Notes: generated by a model from the letters alone, not told the origin. A stretch of DNA of 64,000 nucleotides from Strongylocentrotus droebachiensis (GCA_035222895.1 JAVYIG010002203.1:1-64000), one strand, 5' to 3'; counted from the first letter of the stretch, positions 1-11,600 are shown. Program-made: numbers and translations.

Positions 1-192
1 ATCACTACATTATATGAGCATGGTTTTGAAGCAAGGCATATCATGAGCGTCTCTGGACATAAAAGTGAGAACAGTCTTAAACATTACTCTCAATTAAGTT
101 GCAGAGGGACACAAAAGGCAAATTATCAAGCTTGTGCTTGTCAGAGAAATGTCACCAAGTCACAGACTCTGGAGCTAAATAAGGCTTGCTAG
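1..192 (+). CDS. C-terminal fragment of a tyrosine recombinase (Crypton/YR-element-like), cut by the window edge
   Basis: Frame 1 is open from base 1 to a TAG at 190-192, giving 63 residues. The segment HIMSVSGHKSENSLKHYSQ matches the end of the tyrosine-recombinase catalytic domain: H-x-x-x, then a G-H-K box, then H-Y, with the Tyr of KHYSQ as the likely nucleophile. Such domains occur in Crypton and other YR elements and in domesticated host proteins of invertebrates. The N-terminal part, including the catalytic Arg, lies outside the window. Directly after the stop, frame 2 from 191 to 397 stays open and is rich in Pro, Ser, Gly and Arg, which may be a frameshifted tail. It cannot be told whether this is a degraded transposon or an active gene end. 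Confidence 0.5.
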   Translation: MTTLYEHGFEARHIMSVSGHKSENSLKHYSQLSCRGTQKANYQACACQRNVTKSQTLELNKAC

Positions 193-397
193 TCCAAGAC
201 CTAGTTCTAGATTTGGTCCTGGACCTGGTTCGACTCAAAGATCTGGTCCACCAACAGGACCACCATGTACAATAACTAGGCCACCATTGAGTCCTGTTCT
301 ATCTCATCTAACTAACGTTGGATCTACACCAGACGTTTCAGCTCGGCCTCGATCAGGCTCAACTTCAACTCGTAGATATATAGGACTAGGAGTATAG
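191..397 (+). pseudogene. Pro/Ser/Gly-rich open frame following the recombinase fragment
   Basis: Frame 2 runs open for about 68 codons and reads as a low-complexity, Pro-, Gly-, Ser- and Arg-rich tail. It starts exactly where the recombinase frame stops, so a one-base shift in an old tail is a possible explanation. A second Pro/Ser-rich open stretch at 2798-3043 has similar composition and could be a further piece separated by the repeats between them. This is inference from composition only. Confidence 0.2.
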
Positions 398-420
398 GCA
401 GGGGCGTCGCCAAAAGGGGG

Positions 421-850
421 GTGTGGGGTGCGACAACCCCCCCCCCCCCCCCCCCACCTGTCAGGATATTGTCGGTAAAATTGCGCCGCCGTCGGAAAAA
501 GAGAAAAGGGGGAGGGGAAAAAAGAGAGGGAAAAAAGAGAGAGAAAAAGAGAGGGAGAAAAAGAAAGGGAAAAAAGAGAGGAAAAGGGAAAGAAAATAAA
601 AAAAAGAAAGGGAAAAGAAAAGAAAGAAAGGAAAAGAAAGGAAAGAAAGGAAAAGAAAGGAAAGAAAGAGAAGAAAGAAAGAGAAAAAAGAAAAAGAGGG
701 AGGAGAGAAAGAAGGGGAAAAAAGAAAAGAAAGAAAAGGAAAAAAGAAGAAAAAGAGTGAAAGGGAAACAAAAGAAACGGGGGATAAAAGAGAGGAGAGA
801 GAGGCGAGGTAAGAATCTGAGAGAGGAGGAGTGGGAGTAAAAAGAGAGAA
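421..850 (+). repeat. Poly-C run followed by a long polypurine tract
   Basis: A C-run at about 437-456 is followed by roughly 350 bases that are almost purely A and G, made of GGGAAA- and GAAAGAAA-like units. Open frames here (Lys/Arg/Glu-rich on plus, Phe/Ser/Leu-rich on minus) are artefacts of composition. A polypurine tract of this length can form triplex (H-DNA). Confidence 0.85.
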
Positions 851-1199
851 GGGGTTTGTTGGGTGGAGTCGTCTCGTCGAGGGAGCAAGAAAGACACGGG
901 TAAATGTGTTGCTGTGTCGGGTCAGCTGTGTCGGTATTCTTGCTCGATCCTCGTGTACTATATCAATGCAGAAGTTTAAAGTCGTTGTGATGTATATTGT
1001 CGGTCTTCCGACAAGTTTTTTTCCCTACGAACTGTGACTTCTTATCCGCTGTGACGACTTCGAGAGTGACTACAACTACAATACTTGTATTTTCTCGAAG
1101 TTTCACTTTCCTATAATATCAGCTAAAGAAATCAGAGGTTTAAAATTTTCGGGGAAACTAAATTCAAACAAAGTTTAAGAGTCAACAACGGTACGACGA

Positions 1200-2500
1200 C
1201 TCGTCTTCCTTTCTTTATATTGTGATGAAGCGCCAAAAATTCCGCGCTTCGCGTGGAAGGGGAAAACTTCATTTAGACGAGTCGAGAACGGTACGACGAA
1301 TCGTCTTCTTTCTCTATTAATTTAAGGAAACGTCAAAGCTTCCGCGCTTCGCGCGAACGGGGGAAACTGAATTCAGACAAAATTAATAGGGCTTATTTAG
1401 AGTCGAAAACGGTACAACTAATCGTGTTCTTTCTCTAATAATTTGAGAGAAACGTAAAAGCTTCCGCGCTTCGCGCGAGAGAGGGAAACTGAATTCAGAC
1501 AAATAGGGCTTATTAAAAGTCAACAACGGTACGACGAATCTTCTTTCTCTATTAATTTAAGGAAAGTCAAAGCTTCCGCGCTTCGCGCGAGAGGGGGAAA
1601 CTGAATTCAGACAAAATTAATAGGGCTTATTAAGAGTCGAAAACGGTACAACGAATCGTGTTCTTTCTCTAATAATTTGAGGAAACGTAAAAGCTTTCGC
1701 GCTTTGCGCGAGAGGGGGAAACTAAATCTAGATGAATAGGACTGAATATGAGTCGAAAACGGTACGTTGAATCGTCTTCCTTTCTCTATATTGTGATGAA
1801 ACGCAAAAATTCAGCGCTTCGCGCGGAAGGGGAAAACTTCTTTTAGACGAGTCGAGAACGGTACAACGAATCGTCTTCTTTCTCTTATAATTTAAGAAAA
1901 CGTCAAAGCTTCCACGCTTCGCGCGAAAGAGGGAAACTAAATTCAGACAAATAGGGCTTATTAAAAGTCGAAAACGGTACAACGAATCGTCTTCTTTCTC
2001 TAATAATTTAAGGAAACGTCAAAGCTTCCGCGCTTCACGCGAGAGAGGGAAACTAAATTCAGACAAATAGGGCTTATTAAAAGTCGAAAACGGTACAACG
2101 AATCGTCTTCTTTCTCTAATAATTTAAGGAAACGTCAAAACTTCCGCGCGAAGCGCGGGAGGGGGAAGCTTCATTCAGATAAGGATTTAGAGTCGACAAC
2201 AGTAGGCTTACACCGAATCGTCTGCTTTTTCTCATAATTTGATGAAACGTCAAAGCTTCCGGGAGGGGGGAACTGATCGAATTTAGACAAGGATAAAACA
2301 GTTGAGAACGGTACAGCAAATCGTCTTCTTTTTTATAATAATTTAATGAAACGTCAAAGCTTTCGCGCTTCGCGCGGGAGGGAAAACTTCATTCAGCCAA
2401 GGATTACCAGTCGAAAATGATACAATTAATCGTCTTCTTTTCCTAATAATTTAAGGACACGTCTAAGCTTCCGCGCTTTGCGCGGGAGTCCACCACCCAC
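1200..2500 (+). repeat. Tandem minisatellite, about 12 units of about 110 bp, each with a CGCG palindrome
   Basis: Units recur near 1239, 1339, 1463, 1577, 1693, 1812, 1913, 2026, 2141, 2258, 2361 and 2470, so the spacing is 100-124 bp. Each has a conserved block with ACGGTACRACGAATCGTCTT, a TTTCTCTAATAATTTAAGG-like block, and a short GC palindrome CGCGCTTCGCGCG flanked by purine runs. The same family, in the opposite orientation, forms the array at 55390-56560. No coding signal is seen. Confidence 0.85.
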
Positions 2501-3329
2501 ACCCCTCTAATGAACGCGTTTTTAAGTGATTCTCTTGCTCACTACCGCCCCTCCCTAAAATAAGATCCTAGCTCCGTGCCTGCATTAAAATATATAGCTA
2601 TGATGCCGACTAAATTGAAGAAATAATTCGTATATTTATGTCGTCGAGGAAAATGACCATTTTGCGCATTAACAAGTACTATAGATAGTCCATAGGAAAA
2701 ACAATTTAGCCTTCGGACCCAGGTTTATAGGGTTGAATTTGTAGATATTGGACATTTAATTTTGTCGGTAATTAGTGGCTAGTTTTGTCGGTAATCGTTG
2801 GCTTCTACACCCCCCACTGAAAAAGGTCTAGCGACGCCCCCGAGTATAGGACCAGAGTCGGAGACTAGTGGAAGCGGTGAGCTTGAAGTCCAGAACCCCC
2901 AACAAGTCACACTCACAGGACCAAATACACAGTCTTCGCCTCAAAGTCAAATCATGAATTTTGTGTCAAACAAACTTGATTTTGACCAGAAAAAGGTTGT
3001 GCTGTATCACTTTCATCATGCAGTGTACTGTGAAGATCATTAACAAGTAGACAAAAACTGCTACTGAGCTTGCGTAAATATGTTGCGTTCGTGTTTGTTT
3101 AACAGCTGATTGTGACGTTTGACCAGTTGGAAGTTTTAAACTTTAAAGTTATTTGCATGACATTATGGAATTTTGGGAAACAGTGAGGGACAAGTTCTGC
3201 AAGAAATGTATATAAAATTGGGTGAGTAGACAACTTTATTTCGTTAGTCTGAAATCCAACGTTAGATCTAGACCTAGATCTAGACCTATTTAGAATCTAG
3301 ATCTAGTCCTAATCAAGGCTGTGTAATAA
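2501..3329. other. Gene-poor repeat flank with one Pro/Ser-rich ORF (2798-3043)
   Basis: A sequence resembling a hAT-like end (inverted CAGGCACGGAGCTAGGAT, near 2565-2583) closes the minisatellite region. The 81-codon ORF at 2798-3043 is rich in Pro, Ser, Thr and Gln and ends in a His-rich segment; I do not recognise it. CTAG-rich sequence occurs around 3260-3310. No splice-supported gene is seen. Confidence 0.4.
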
Positions 3330-3444
3330 ACAGATATTGACTGGTAGGGTGTGTGAGACAACATTCGTTGGACCGCCCAAAGGAGTAATATTTTCCGGCG
3401 GTCCAACGAATGTTATATTACACACCCTATCAGTCAATATCTGT
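3330..3444. mobile_element. Small inverted-repeat (hairpin) element
   Basis: The left arm starts ACAGATATTGACTGGTAGGG and the right arm ends with its near-perfect complement CCCTATCAGTCAATATCTGT. The arms are about 48 bp and the centre is GGACCGCC/GGCGGTCC. It looks like a MITE or foldback unit. Confidence 0.7.
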
Positions 3445-4470
3445 ATAGTGTTGACACGTTGATCTTCGTCATCACCTCACCATCATCCGTTGTGCTGTGC
3501 AGACTGCATGGCGCTGTTATATACGCGTCATCGTCATCACCACTTCATTGGCATTATCTTCATGACCATCATCGCATCCATCGATTGATCGTCTCATGCG
3601 CATCACGGCCTTCTTCAACAAGAACATCGTCTTCATCATCGTCGACGTCCTCATCTTTGTATCCGTCATCGCTGCTGTCTTCGTCGTCTCCGTCATCGTT
3701 TCGTCGCCATCATCAACATCGTCATTGCCTGACCTCGGTAATGCTGATTCGGTTTGATTATGATTTCTTATTGAACGTTTTGCTGAACTAATTAACGATC
3801 CTTCTTGTATTTGATATTTGTAGCAAAAATCGAGACATAGGCGCCGCTTCTCCGGCGGCGGCTTCAACATCGAAAATGAATTAACCTGAGGTTAAGTTTT
3901 TGGAATTTTAATATAATTTTGAGGGTAGAAGTTCTTTTTCAATAAAAATTAAACTGAAGGATTATCAAGTATACCCGATCATATGTTAGTAGAATTTCTG
4001 GTCACTAAGTTATGGTCATATGTCGTTTCAGGTCAACAAACTTTGACTTTGTTGTGGCATCAACATCAAGATTTTGAATTTTTAGCATAATTTCAAGTGT
4101 GTTTGTTCAAATTCCATGAAACTTGTACCAAAGGGGTACCAAAGGGTAATTTGAGGTCAGTAGACTTGGATTGTATTTTCACAACGAATTTTTTTAATAT
4201 GAGAATTAATGAAGAAAAAAAAATTATTTGTTCATATTTCATTTCAGTTATCAATCTTGGTACAAATTATACTAAATAATTCTTCTGATGATTCTTAGTC
4301 AATATTCACTTAAAAAGGCTAATTATATTCAGAGGATTTCATTTTTAGGGTCTGCTGATGTCCCATTTTCATCACATTGAATTGCGTAATGCAGGCGAGA
4401 CTGACGAGAGCGTTTCCCTTGTTGATGATTGACATTTGTTATTTGTCATGATTGATTATATATTGATGTA
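3445..4470. other. Repeat-rich intergenic sequence with (ATC/GTC)n low complexity
   Basis: Bases 3460-3730 are a degenerate trinucleotide tract (TCATCGTCATC-like). The ORFs on both strands there are compositional. The rest is AT-rich and shows no exon I can support. Confidence 0.5.
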
Positions 4471-4472
4471 TT

Positions 4473-4740
4473 CAGGCGCGTACGCAGGGGGGGGGGGGAG
4501 TCGATGCCCCCCCCCCCCCCCTCCTCAAATTTTGTATGTTTTTTTTTTTTTAAGAACCCCCCCCCCTCTTTTTTTGGTTAATAACAACAAAAAAATAATT
4601 AAAAAATATATAAAAGACAGGTGACCCCCCCCCCCCCCTCCCCCCACAACGTAAGGAAATATCGATCGGACAAATTTCGGGACACACAACAACAACAAAA
4701 ATGTGCTCTTACCACCCCCCCCCCCCTCCTTTGAATCACC
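4473..4740. mobile_element. hAT-like MITE remnant starting CAGGCGCGTACGCAGG with poly-C/G runs
   Basis: The start motif CAGGCGCGTACGCAGG followed by long G and C runs matches the family also seen at 37490 (CAGGGGCGTACGCTGG). The right end is not clear. Confidence 0.4.
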
Positions 4741-6480
4741 AACATACACAACCGCACACATACACCCCACCATAGTAGGTCCACACACCCACACAACAAC
4801 ATATTTAAGTTACACATTTCTAATGATCACACCAATGACAATGTTATGTAAAATATATACACAGTACATGTAATATTATGATCATATGTGATTGAACAAA
4901 AGGCACAATGTTATGAAATTAAAACATCACAAAAATATAGTCGACAAACAAATGGAATGTCTACAACCGATTCAACTGCATAAAACAACTAGGCTGATGT
5001 TGCGTTTTGTACACACATATCTCAGTTTCATCTTCATGTATGATTTTTATTTAAACAAATTGTTCTCACACCCAGTAAAAACCGCCACTGAAAAACGATG
5101 GAAGCAAACGAAAAAACACAAATTACCTGTCTGAAGAAAAAATCTATTTCAAATCCACGGATATAGTCTAGTTCCCTTCATTTTATTCTGAAAAAAAAAT
5201 AGTATCATTTGCATGGTGTACAAATGATCATATAAATATAACTTACTTATTTTTATATCACAGATACTTTCTTAACTACATAACACAATGTACACTATAT
5301 ATGATGCAACTTATACAAATAAAAAGCAAAAATTTCTAAATTAGAAAATACAACTAAAAAAATCACGCTTTACAAACCAAGACCAAAATAATTAGAAGGA
5401 AAAAAAAGGATCATATGAAGATGACACAACCACATTAATACCATGACGAAAATTAACTCCAACATCCATTTTCGATTTTAGAACTTTACTAACATCTATA
5501 TAACCTTTCTCAAAATTCGGGACCCCCCAAAATGGCATGATTTTATTTCATTTGTCTACTGAAGACAAAATGTCCTTTTAAAGGCCCACTGAACTACTGG
5601 TAGCTACTTGCGCCCTCTATATAACAAACAATGCCTAATCGGTGACCATTGGTCCCCCATGATCCTCTTTTTCTTATGTTAACTGAGAGCTGAGTTGATG
5701 AGATAACCACCTGTCCAGTGACCTTGCAGAGCGGTCTAATCCCTCATGTAAATTACGGCAGATAAGCTTTAATACTGATTGGTTAAATCCACCAAAACTT
5801 TTGAACAAATACTGAAGACTCAATCTACACGAAACTATTTGCACACCATGACCCCACTAAATAATGTATTCTCCACGCAAAAAATACACCATCTTGTATG
5901 CACTATATCTTCAATACAGATAGATATTCATTGAATATATACCCCTATATTTTATCACTACAAAACATTAGAAGACTGTTGAAGGACTTCTTTACAACAA
6001 AGGTATGTATTATGAACAGTTAAAACCTCTCCATCCTTATGGTGTTCCTTTTAATAAAACTGTTTATTACTGTGTATAGAAAAAGTTTTAAAATGTGTAA
6101 TCTATACCCCTAAAATTCAATGAAATAAAAAGTACAGTAAAACCAAAATCAAATCCTCTCCTTCTTAAATCTTATACAATTAAATTCTATGATAGATGTA
6201 ATTTTTGGGAAAATGGGAACATGCCCATGCACCACCATAACCGCAAAGTAGTCTATGTGAAAACAATAAATCCCCATATTCTAAGAAAATATGACATCAA
6301 TTTAAAAAAAAACTAAAATTTTGATACCAGGCCACTGCTTCTTTCAATTTTCACAGAAATGGAATATGTAAATCATTTCTAACAATGCCAGATCTTAACC
6401 AAATTACAACTGCCAGGAGAAAAAAAAGAGAGAAAAACAACTAAAAAGCTACATGCGAAATCATAGACAGATGAGTCGTC
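4741..6480. other. AT-rich intergenic sequence, no gene seen
   Basis: Short ORFs lack recognisable domains or splice support. One TTAA-flanked repeat lies inside at 5582-5768. Confidence 0.45.
5582..5768. mobile_element. TTAA-type MITE family, copy 1 of 3
   Basis: It opens TTAAAGGCCCACTG and closes GCTTTAA, with the shared interior TTGCGCCCTCTATATA and GGTCCCCCATGATCCTC. Related copies are at 13813-13999 and, inverted, 63142-63335. TTAA at both ends suggests a piggyBac- or Kolobok-type origin. Confidence 0.55.
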
Positions 6481-6589
6481 CAATTTAGGACATGCTAACA
6501 AAATTAAAAATAAAAACCAAGCATACCCCTCAACAATTATTAACCTTCATGGCATCTTATTTGGTAAGACCAAGTCTTCAATTCATACC

Positions 6590-6777
6590 AAATCAGATAA
6601 TTGGACATGTTTTGAAAGTGTGCGCAAATCTATCAGGTCCAAATACAGATATAATATTTTACCAAATATATCAATTAGTAGGCGGTTTCTCGGCAAAATT
6701 TGTATCATCACGTATTAGTCAAAACATATTCTTTCACATGATTGGTAATAAGAGCTCCCATTTCTATATGTCCTATG
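6590..6777 (+). repeat. Dispersed repeat shared with 19430-19570 (inverted)
   Basis: The block containing ATATATCAATTAGTAGGCGG and CATGATTGGTAATAAGAGCT recurs as its reverse complement at 19430-19570. The 107-codon ORF over it is probably an artefact of the repeat. Confidence 0.6.
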
Positions 6778-6842
6778 GGAACTCAGTGTTATATGCTCTG
6801 GCTCCTAACCATTAGGAGCCAGAGCATATAACACTGAGTTCC
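6778..6842. repeat. Perfect 31-bp inverted repeat with 3-nt loop
   Basis: Arms 6778-6808 and 6812-6842 are exactly complementary around the loop CCA. The arm contains CTCAGTGTTATATGCTCTGG. Confidence 0.85.
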
Positions 6843-7015
6843 TATGGGGAGTATATTTATTCAGATGGTCATATCTCAGCCATTATTCAACATATTCAAT
6901 TGGTTTTCGACATTTGGACACTATTTTTGATGTTCTTTCGGAAAATGAAGAAAAAATTGAGAAATTCTAAAAATAGATTTTTATGACGTCACAGCTTCGG
7001 TACTCTATTTCACTT

Positions 7016-7330
7016 CAGGGGGGTGTTTCACAAAGATCCTAAGTTGAACTTATCTCTAAGTTGGACTTAAAAATTATGGAAAGCCGTTAGCATCTTTGAA
7101 AATATTTTGTAAAAGTTATTTTGAAAGGCATAAAATGTTGATTCAAATCATTCATATTTTCTATCATCAAGGAGATTTCATGTTCTGGATGTGGAATTTA
7201 TAAAAAGTCTAAAATACTTGAATTTCTGCTTTTAAATATATTTTATTTTAAGGCTCCAATGGCTGTCCATAATTTTTAAGTCCAACTTAGTGTTAAGTTC
7301 TACTTAGGATCTTTGTGAAACACCCCCCAG
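7016..7330 (+). mobile_element. MITE family 'GTTTCACAAAGATC', copy 1 of 3
   Basis: The ends are CAGGGGGGTGTTTCACAAAG and CTTTGTGAAACACCCCCCAG, with longer complementary subterminal blocks (CCTAAGTTGAACTT / AAGTTCTACTTAGG). Further copies are at 18488-18784 (same orientation) and 61103-61395 (inverted). Confidence 0.8.
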
Positions 7331-7691
7331 GTCTAATTTTATTGTCTTCAGTTGCATGACTTTTCTCCTTAAGTGTCTTCTACAGCCTATTATTAACCTT
7401 TATGGCAACTTATTTGGTAATACCAAGCCTTCACTGTGAACATATCTTTCAATAAACTCATGTCTTCTTATTTGATCAAAGTATTAATAGTATGTCTGTA
7501 TTTTAGTAGCTATCAGGATAGTTTGTTGAAGTCCTGGTTTATATAAAATATTATCCGTTAGTAGCTATCAGGATAGTTTGTTAGGAGCCAGAAGGGCAGT
7601 AACTCATATACCATAACACAGAGTTAAAACCCTTCTGGCTTTGAACATGCTGTATAATATGAAGCACTTCTTTGTTGATTATCGTACGATT
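7331..7691. other. 3' flank of gene A
   Basis: It carries a short direct repeat (AGTAGCTATCAGGATAGTTT near 7505 and 7560). A block at 7575-7691 is conserved with the 3' flank of gene C (37740-37825). No canonical polyadenylation signal stood out on the minus strand. Confidence 0.4.
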
Positions 7692-8683
7692 CTATTGATC
7701 GATAACCTCATCCCAAGATACAATGAGGGTGATTTTGAGCATGCCATTTCTCTTGAAGCCTAGAGCTTCATTCTCCACCACATCCTTTTCGATCACCTTC
7801 GGAAACTCCACGATATGTGAGCCGCCATTTTCTTCGGAATTCTTAGATTTCTTCCTGGTTTCTTCTTCATCGTCAAAGTTATGAATACGGATCTCAAATC
7901 GACATTGTGATGGGAGCTGTCCAGCTTTGCTTGGGTAGCCCACGTCCGCTGTAACCTTCAAAGAGAGATGTGTCCCGCTTCCACTGCCAAAACCGATTAG
8001 GAAGAGCTTGGCTCGCAGTAGGAGGTCCGTGGTTGGAAGGATTAAAGATGATCGTCCCTGTTTCTTCTCAGAGTCGTAAGGTATAAAATGAGTTGAAGTG
8101 GATTGTCTGTTGTGGCGGCAACTAGCTACCTGCCTCTTCTCTAGTGCGTCAAATCTTGCTTTGGAATTTTTCACGTCATCCATGAGGAACCCGATCATTC
8201 TCCCATTGCTTTCTATCTGATCATACTGTGTCATTTCAGAATCGGATAATGACCTGACATCTGAGATGGACTGTGAATGTCGCAAATTGCTTCTGCTGCA
8301 TCGGCGCATAAACCCTTTTCCCGATTTTTGATAATTCTCTGCACTTTCCAAGACAGAGGACATGGTTGAACCAAAACCGCTCTGCATCTCCGCTCCTACG
8401 AATTCGATGTCGGATTGTCGATGAATATCCGGATTGCGGCGATCACTGGTTTTTAATATGGAAGTCAAATTCAAAGTGTCGTCATGAATGGTTGAGATCT
8501 CCGCAATAGGTTCTGGGACTGTGGACATTTGTTGGGGGCTGGATGTGTTGGGAGTGGGTGATAATGTTGCAGCAGCCCTGTTCTTAGCCCCACCCATTGC
8601 TCCGCCTCCTGCACCCCTGGTTGCACTTTCAGTCACATCTGCTCTCCTCTTTAGGGCCAGAGTTCCCTGCTGTCGTGGAGAAT
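7692..8683 (-). CDS. Gene A exon 11: coiled-coil-prone region and TRAF-like C-terminal domain
   Basis: The acceptor AG sits at 8684-8685 and the stop TAG at 7692-7694. The exon starts DSPRQQG and contains RADVTESATRG, a segment with heptad-like hydrophobics, then FLIGFGSGSGTHLSLK, the feature most like the TRAF-domain signature G-x-G-T-H-L-S-L, and the final strands around HIVEFPKVIEKD and LKITLIVSWDEV. It is 60-80% alike to the last exons of B and C by eye. The first MATH strands typical of TRAFs appear shortened. Confidence 0.75.
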
Positions 8684-11600
8684 CTGAATTGGATCGGATT
8701 AGATTAAATAAATGCAGTTCATTACTGGCCAAAATAGGAATCATTGGCTTCTTGATATGACACAAATTTATACCACAATGTTTTCTTTTGAAGTCAAGCT
8801 GTGATGCAACAATAGTCAAAAAATTATCTTAGATAATTACAGAAGCATAAAGACAATACAAAAGAGGGATGTTGGAGAGACCAAAATGGATCGCACTGTA
8901 CGAAATTGGAAAGGTGGTTCAGCACCAGAAACCAAACTGCGGCTTTTATGCTCATTGACAAATTTTGGGGAAATGGTACAATGAGCATTCACCGCTTTTA
9001 AAACACATCCAAGCAGTGTTAGGGCTACGTCAAATAAACATAAGACGCTATGTTATACTGATGTTTTGTGATTAGACTGTTAAATCACTGCAATATTTTT
9101 TTTCTACATACGACTGTAGCTCAAGGATAAATTTGCCATACACCCAGGGGTAGATCCATGCAGGATTTGGAAAAATTTGGCAAAGTGCATGAGGCCTTTC
9201 CAGTGTGGGGTCCAAAGACATATTAAAGGACCACTCTTACCCAACTAACATAGCCTTTCCAAACACCTCTACTTATTAATATTCCAGCCTCCAATTTTCC
9301 AGAAAATCTCTATATTGACCGAAAAATGATAACCATCCACTTTTCACAGTTCTCATGCTTGCTGGGCTACGCCCCTCAAGAAAAGGTAATACTATCACAT
9401 GGCTTGATGACGCATTTGACGTCACTGCAGGAATGTCCTTATATCTGTCTTACAACTAAGGATCTTACAATCTCATTGTAATTCATAATTAGGAATGACG
9501 AAATGGCCAGAAACTTTCTGGGGTTATCAAGTGCATATTATTTTTCGGATAAATGTCTCTTTTTACAATTAATATCATAGCTTGCCTTTTTAAAGATATT
9601 CTAATGCTTAAATCACCCTCCTTTTCAGAGAGAAGTCGTAAGCGACCAGAATTATTGATGATTTCTAAGAAAAATCATTATCATGTTCGGAATCTCTGTC
9701 AAAAATTATTCTACATGTCTTGTTTTCTTTTTTTAGCCCGTTTTGTTTAGAGTGGCCCTATAATGATATCTTAGATGTAAATGAAGGTATGAATAAATGT
9801 ATACCACCGTGCTAAAATAAAATAAACAAACAATACAATGATAATTTCAATTTTTGGGAAAAATTCACTCATTTGCATATTTATGGTAGTTTATGCGATT
9901 AAGATAATAAAATTCACATTTTTTATCAATAAATCATATTCTTTATATTGTTGACTGTGGTGCAAAAATCTTTTTGGGCCTGTGTCAATGCAGAATGAGG
10001 CAATCAAGCTGTATTCAGGGAAACATGAGAAAGCCACTGTTCCCGCAGTTATGCTTGACATGTCTTTATGACTAATAGAATTCATACAGATTGATATGTC
10101 TGCAGTCAATGTGATACAGAGTATATGAATTAAATTTCAGAGGATTTGTCAGTACCTGTTTTTTCATGTTCCCTTGGGCTTTTCCTCTGCATTTTCCCTG
10201 TTGGTTAGAAAAAAATATATAATTATAGTAGATGTTTACTCTTCTCTCACTTTTCTAGTCGATATGTATTTGTACCTAATTGGTAAGTTATACCTCCCGC
10301 ACATATTCTTTCAAAAAACAAATTCTTTAGGGAAAGGAGATTTTCTGGAAATATCCTGAATTTCATGAAAATGAAAACAATACTTTTGACTGGCCCCTAA
10401 TTGGGTCGAATTATTTTGTAGTAATTCCTGGAAGTGATGGGCAGCCATTTCAGTTGGTGTAGAGGTGTTGTGGTCTAGTGGATAAGTCAATCCAAAGTGC
10501 AGATCACAAAGTATGGGGTTCGAGTCCCGCCGCGGCACTAATGTCCCTTTGGCAAGACGTTTATCTACATTTCTGACTCCCTTTTACGGGGCAACACGTG
10601 TTGGAGGGTATACAAATGGGAAGCAGTTTCTGAATTGGGGCGAGCTTTCACTTTTCGGAGGTACTTCTTTTTGTTATTGATACTCTGTTTCCTTTGCCGC
10701 CATGAGGTGTTAAAGCTTTAGCAAAGTTTGGGGTGCCCAGCCCATAGATGTGACTTTTTGTGATGTATGATAATATGTATTTAATTGTAATAAATGTACA
10801 ATCCACTATAACACTGACTCTTGTCAAGAACTTTTATTTCTTCCTTTGGACTATATTTTTGTTCTTCTCTGGAAGGCGACTCGAGCTGGGTGGTAGGCAT
10901 TTGTTTTAAGCAGGATTCAGACCACATCTAGTACTTTACTTTAGCAAGCAGACTTTAAGGCAAACTACTTACTAGTATCCATTTTAATAGACGTCACAAC
11001 ATTAGTCCAAACTGACATCTCGCATTAAATGAGCACTTACACAATTTGCTTGGGGGAGCTTATAAAATAATATGTGTATGTATGATAGATATATTTACAT
11101 TAGAGAAGGTGCAGACGAGGTGTATACGTCTTTGCAGTAACGAGACCAAGACTAAGATAGAGTCCTTACAGGAGAGGAGACAGAAGACAGATTTGATTGA
11201 TACTTACAAATATCTCCATGATATATATAGGAATAGTTCAGAAAAGTTCTTCTCTGCTCCAAACAAAGAGAGGTCATACTAAGAAACTTTACCAAAGACG
11301 TACTCGCACAAAACTAGCTGGCCACTTTTGTTCAAATCGAGTGGTCCAACCCTGGAACAGCTTACCTAACGACATAGTGTCTGCACCTACTGTGGCTACT
11401 TTTAAGAGAAAACTGAGAGCCCTTCCCATAGGACAAGAGGGCTAATCAACCAAGTATACCAAGCAAGTAAGTAAGTTTATGCTGGCCAATTCACTATTGT
11501 CTGCTAGGGATCCGTCTTGGATTCATGGTGAAATACTAAGTCAAAAGACTCAACTGAATACGATTACCTGCATTTTGCCTCTTCCTTTTCTTCTGCCTCC

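Noticed and set aside
304-897. Long ORFs on both strands (Phe/Ser/Leu-rich or Lys/Arg/Glu-rich)
   Set aside because: They are the translation of a polypurine/polypyrimidine tract and have no sequence complexity.
1200-2500. CRISPR-like array
   Set aside because: Units are about 110 bp and repeat throughout their length, with no unique spacers; the genome is eukaryotic.
398-2583. One hAT-like element from CAGGGGCGTCGCC to the end near 2583
   Set aside because: The two ends do not match each other well and no 8-bp target duplication was found, so a single element is not supported.
3459-3870. ORFs of 110 and 117 codons on opposite strands
   Set aside because: A degenerate ATC/GTC trinucleotide tract gives open frames on both strands; no splice or domain support.
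8488-8760. 90-codon plus-strand ORF
   Set aside because: Shadow of gene A exon 11 on the opposite strand.
10466-10540. tRNA gene
   Set aside because: A and B boxes are present but the acceptor stem does not pair and a SINE body follows.
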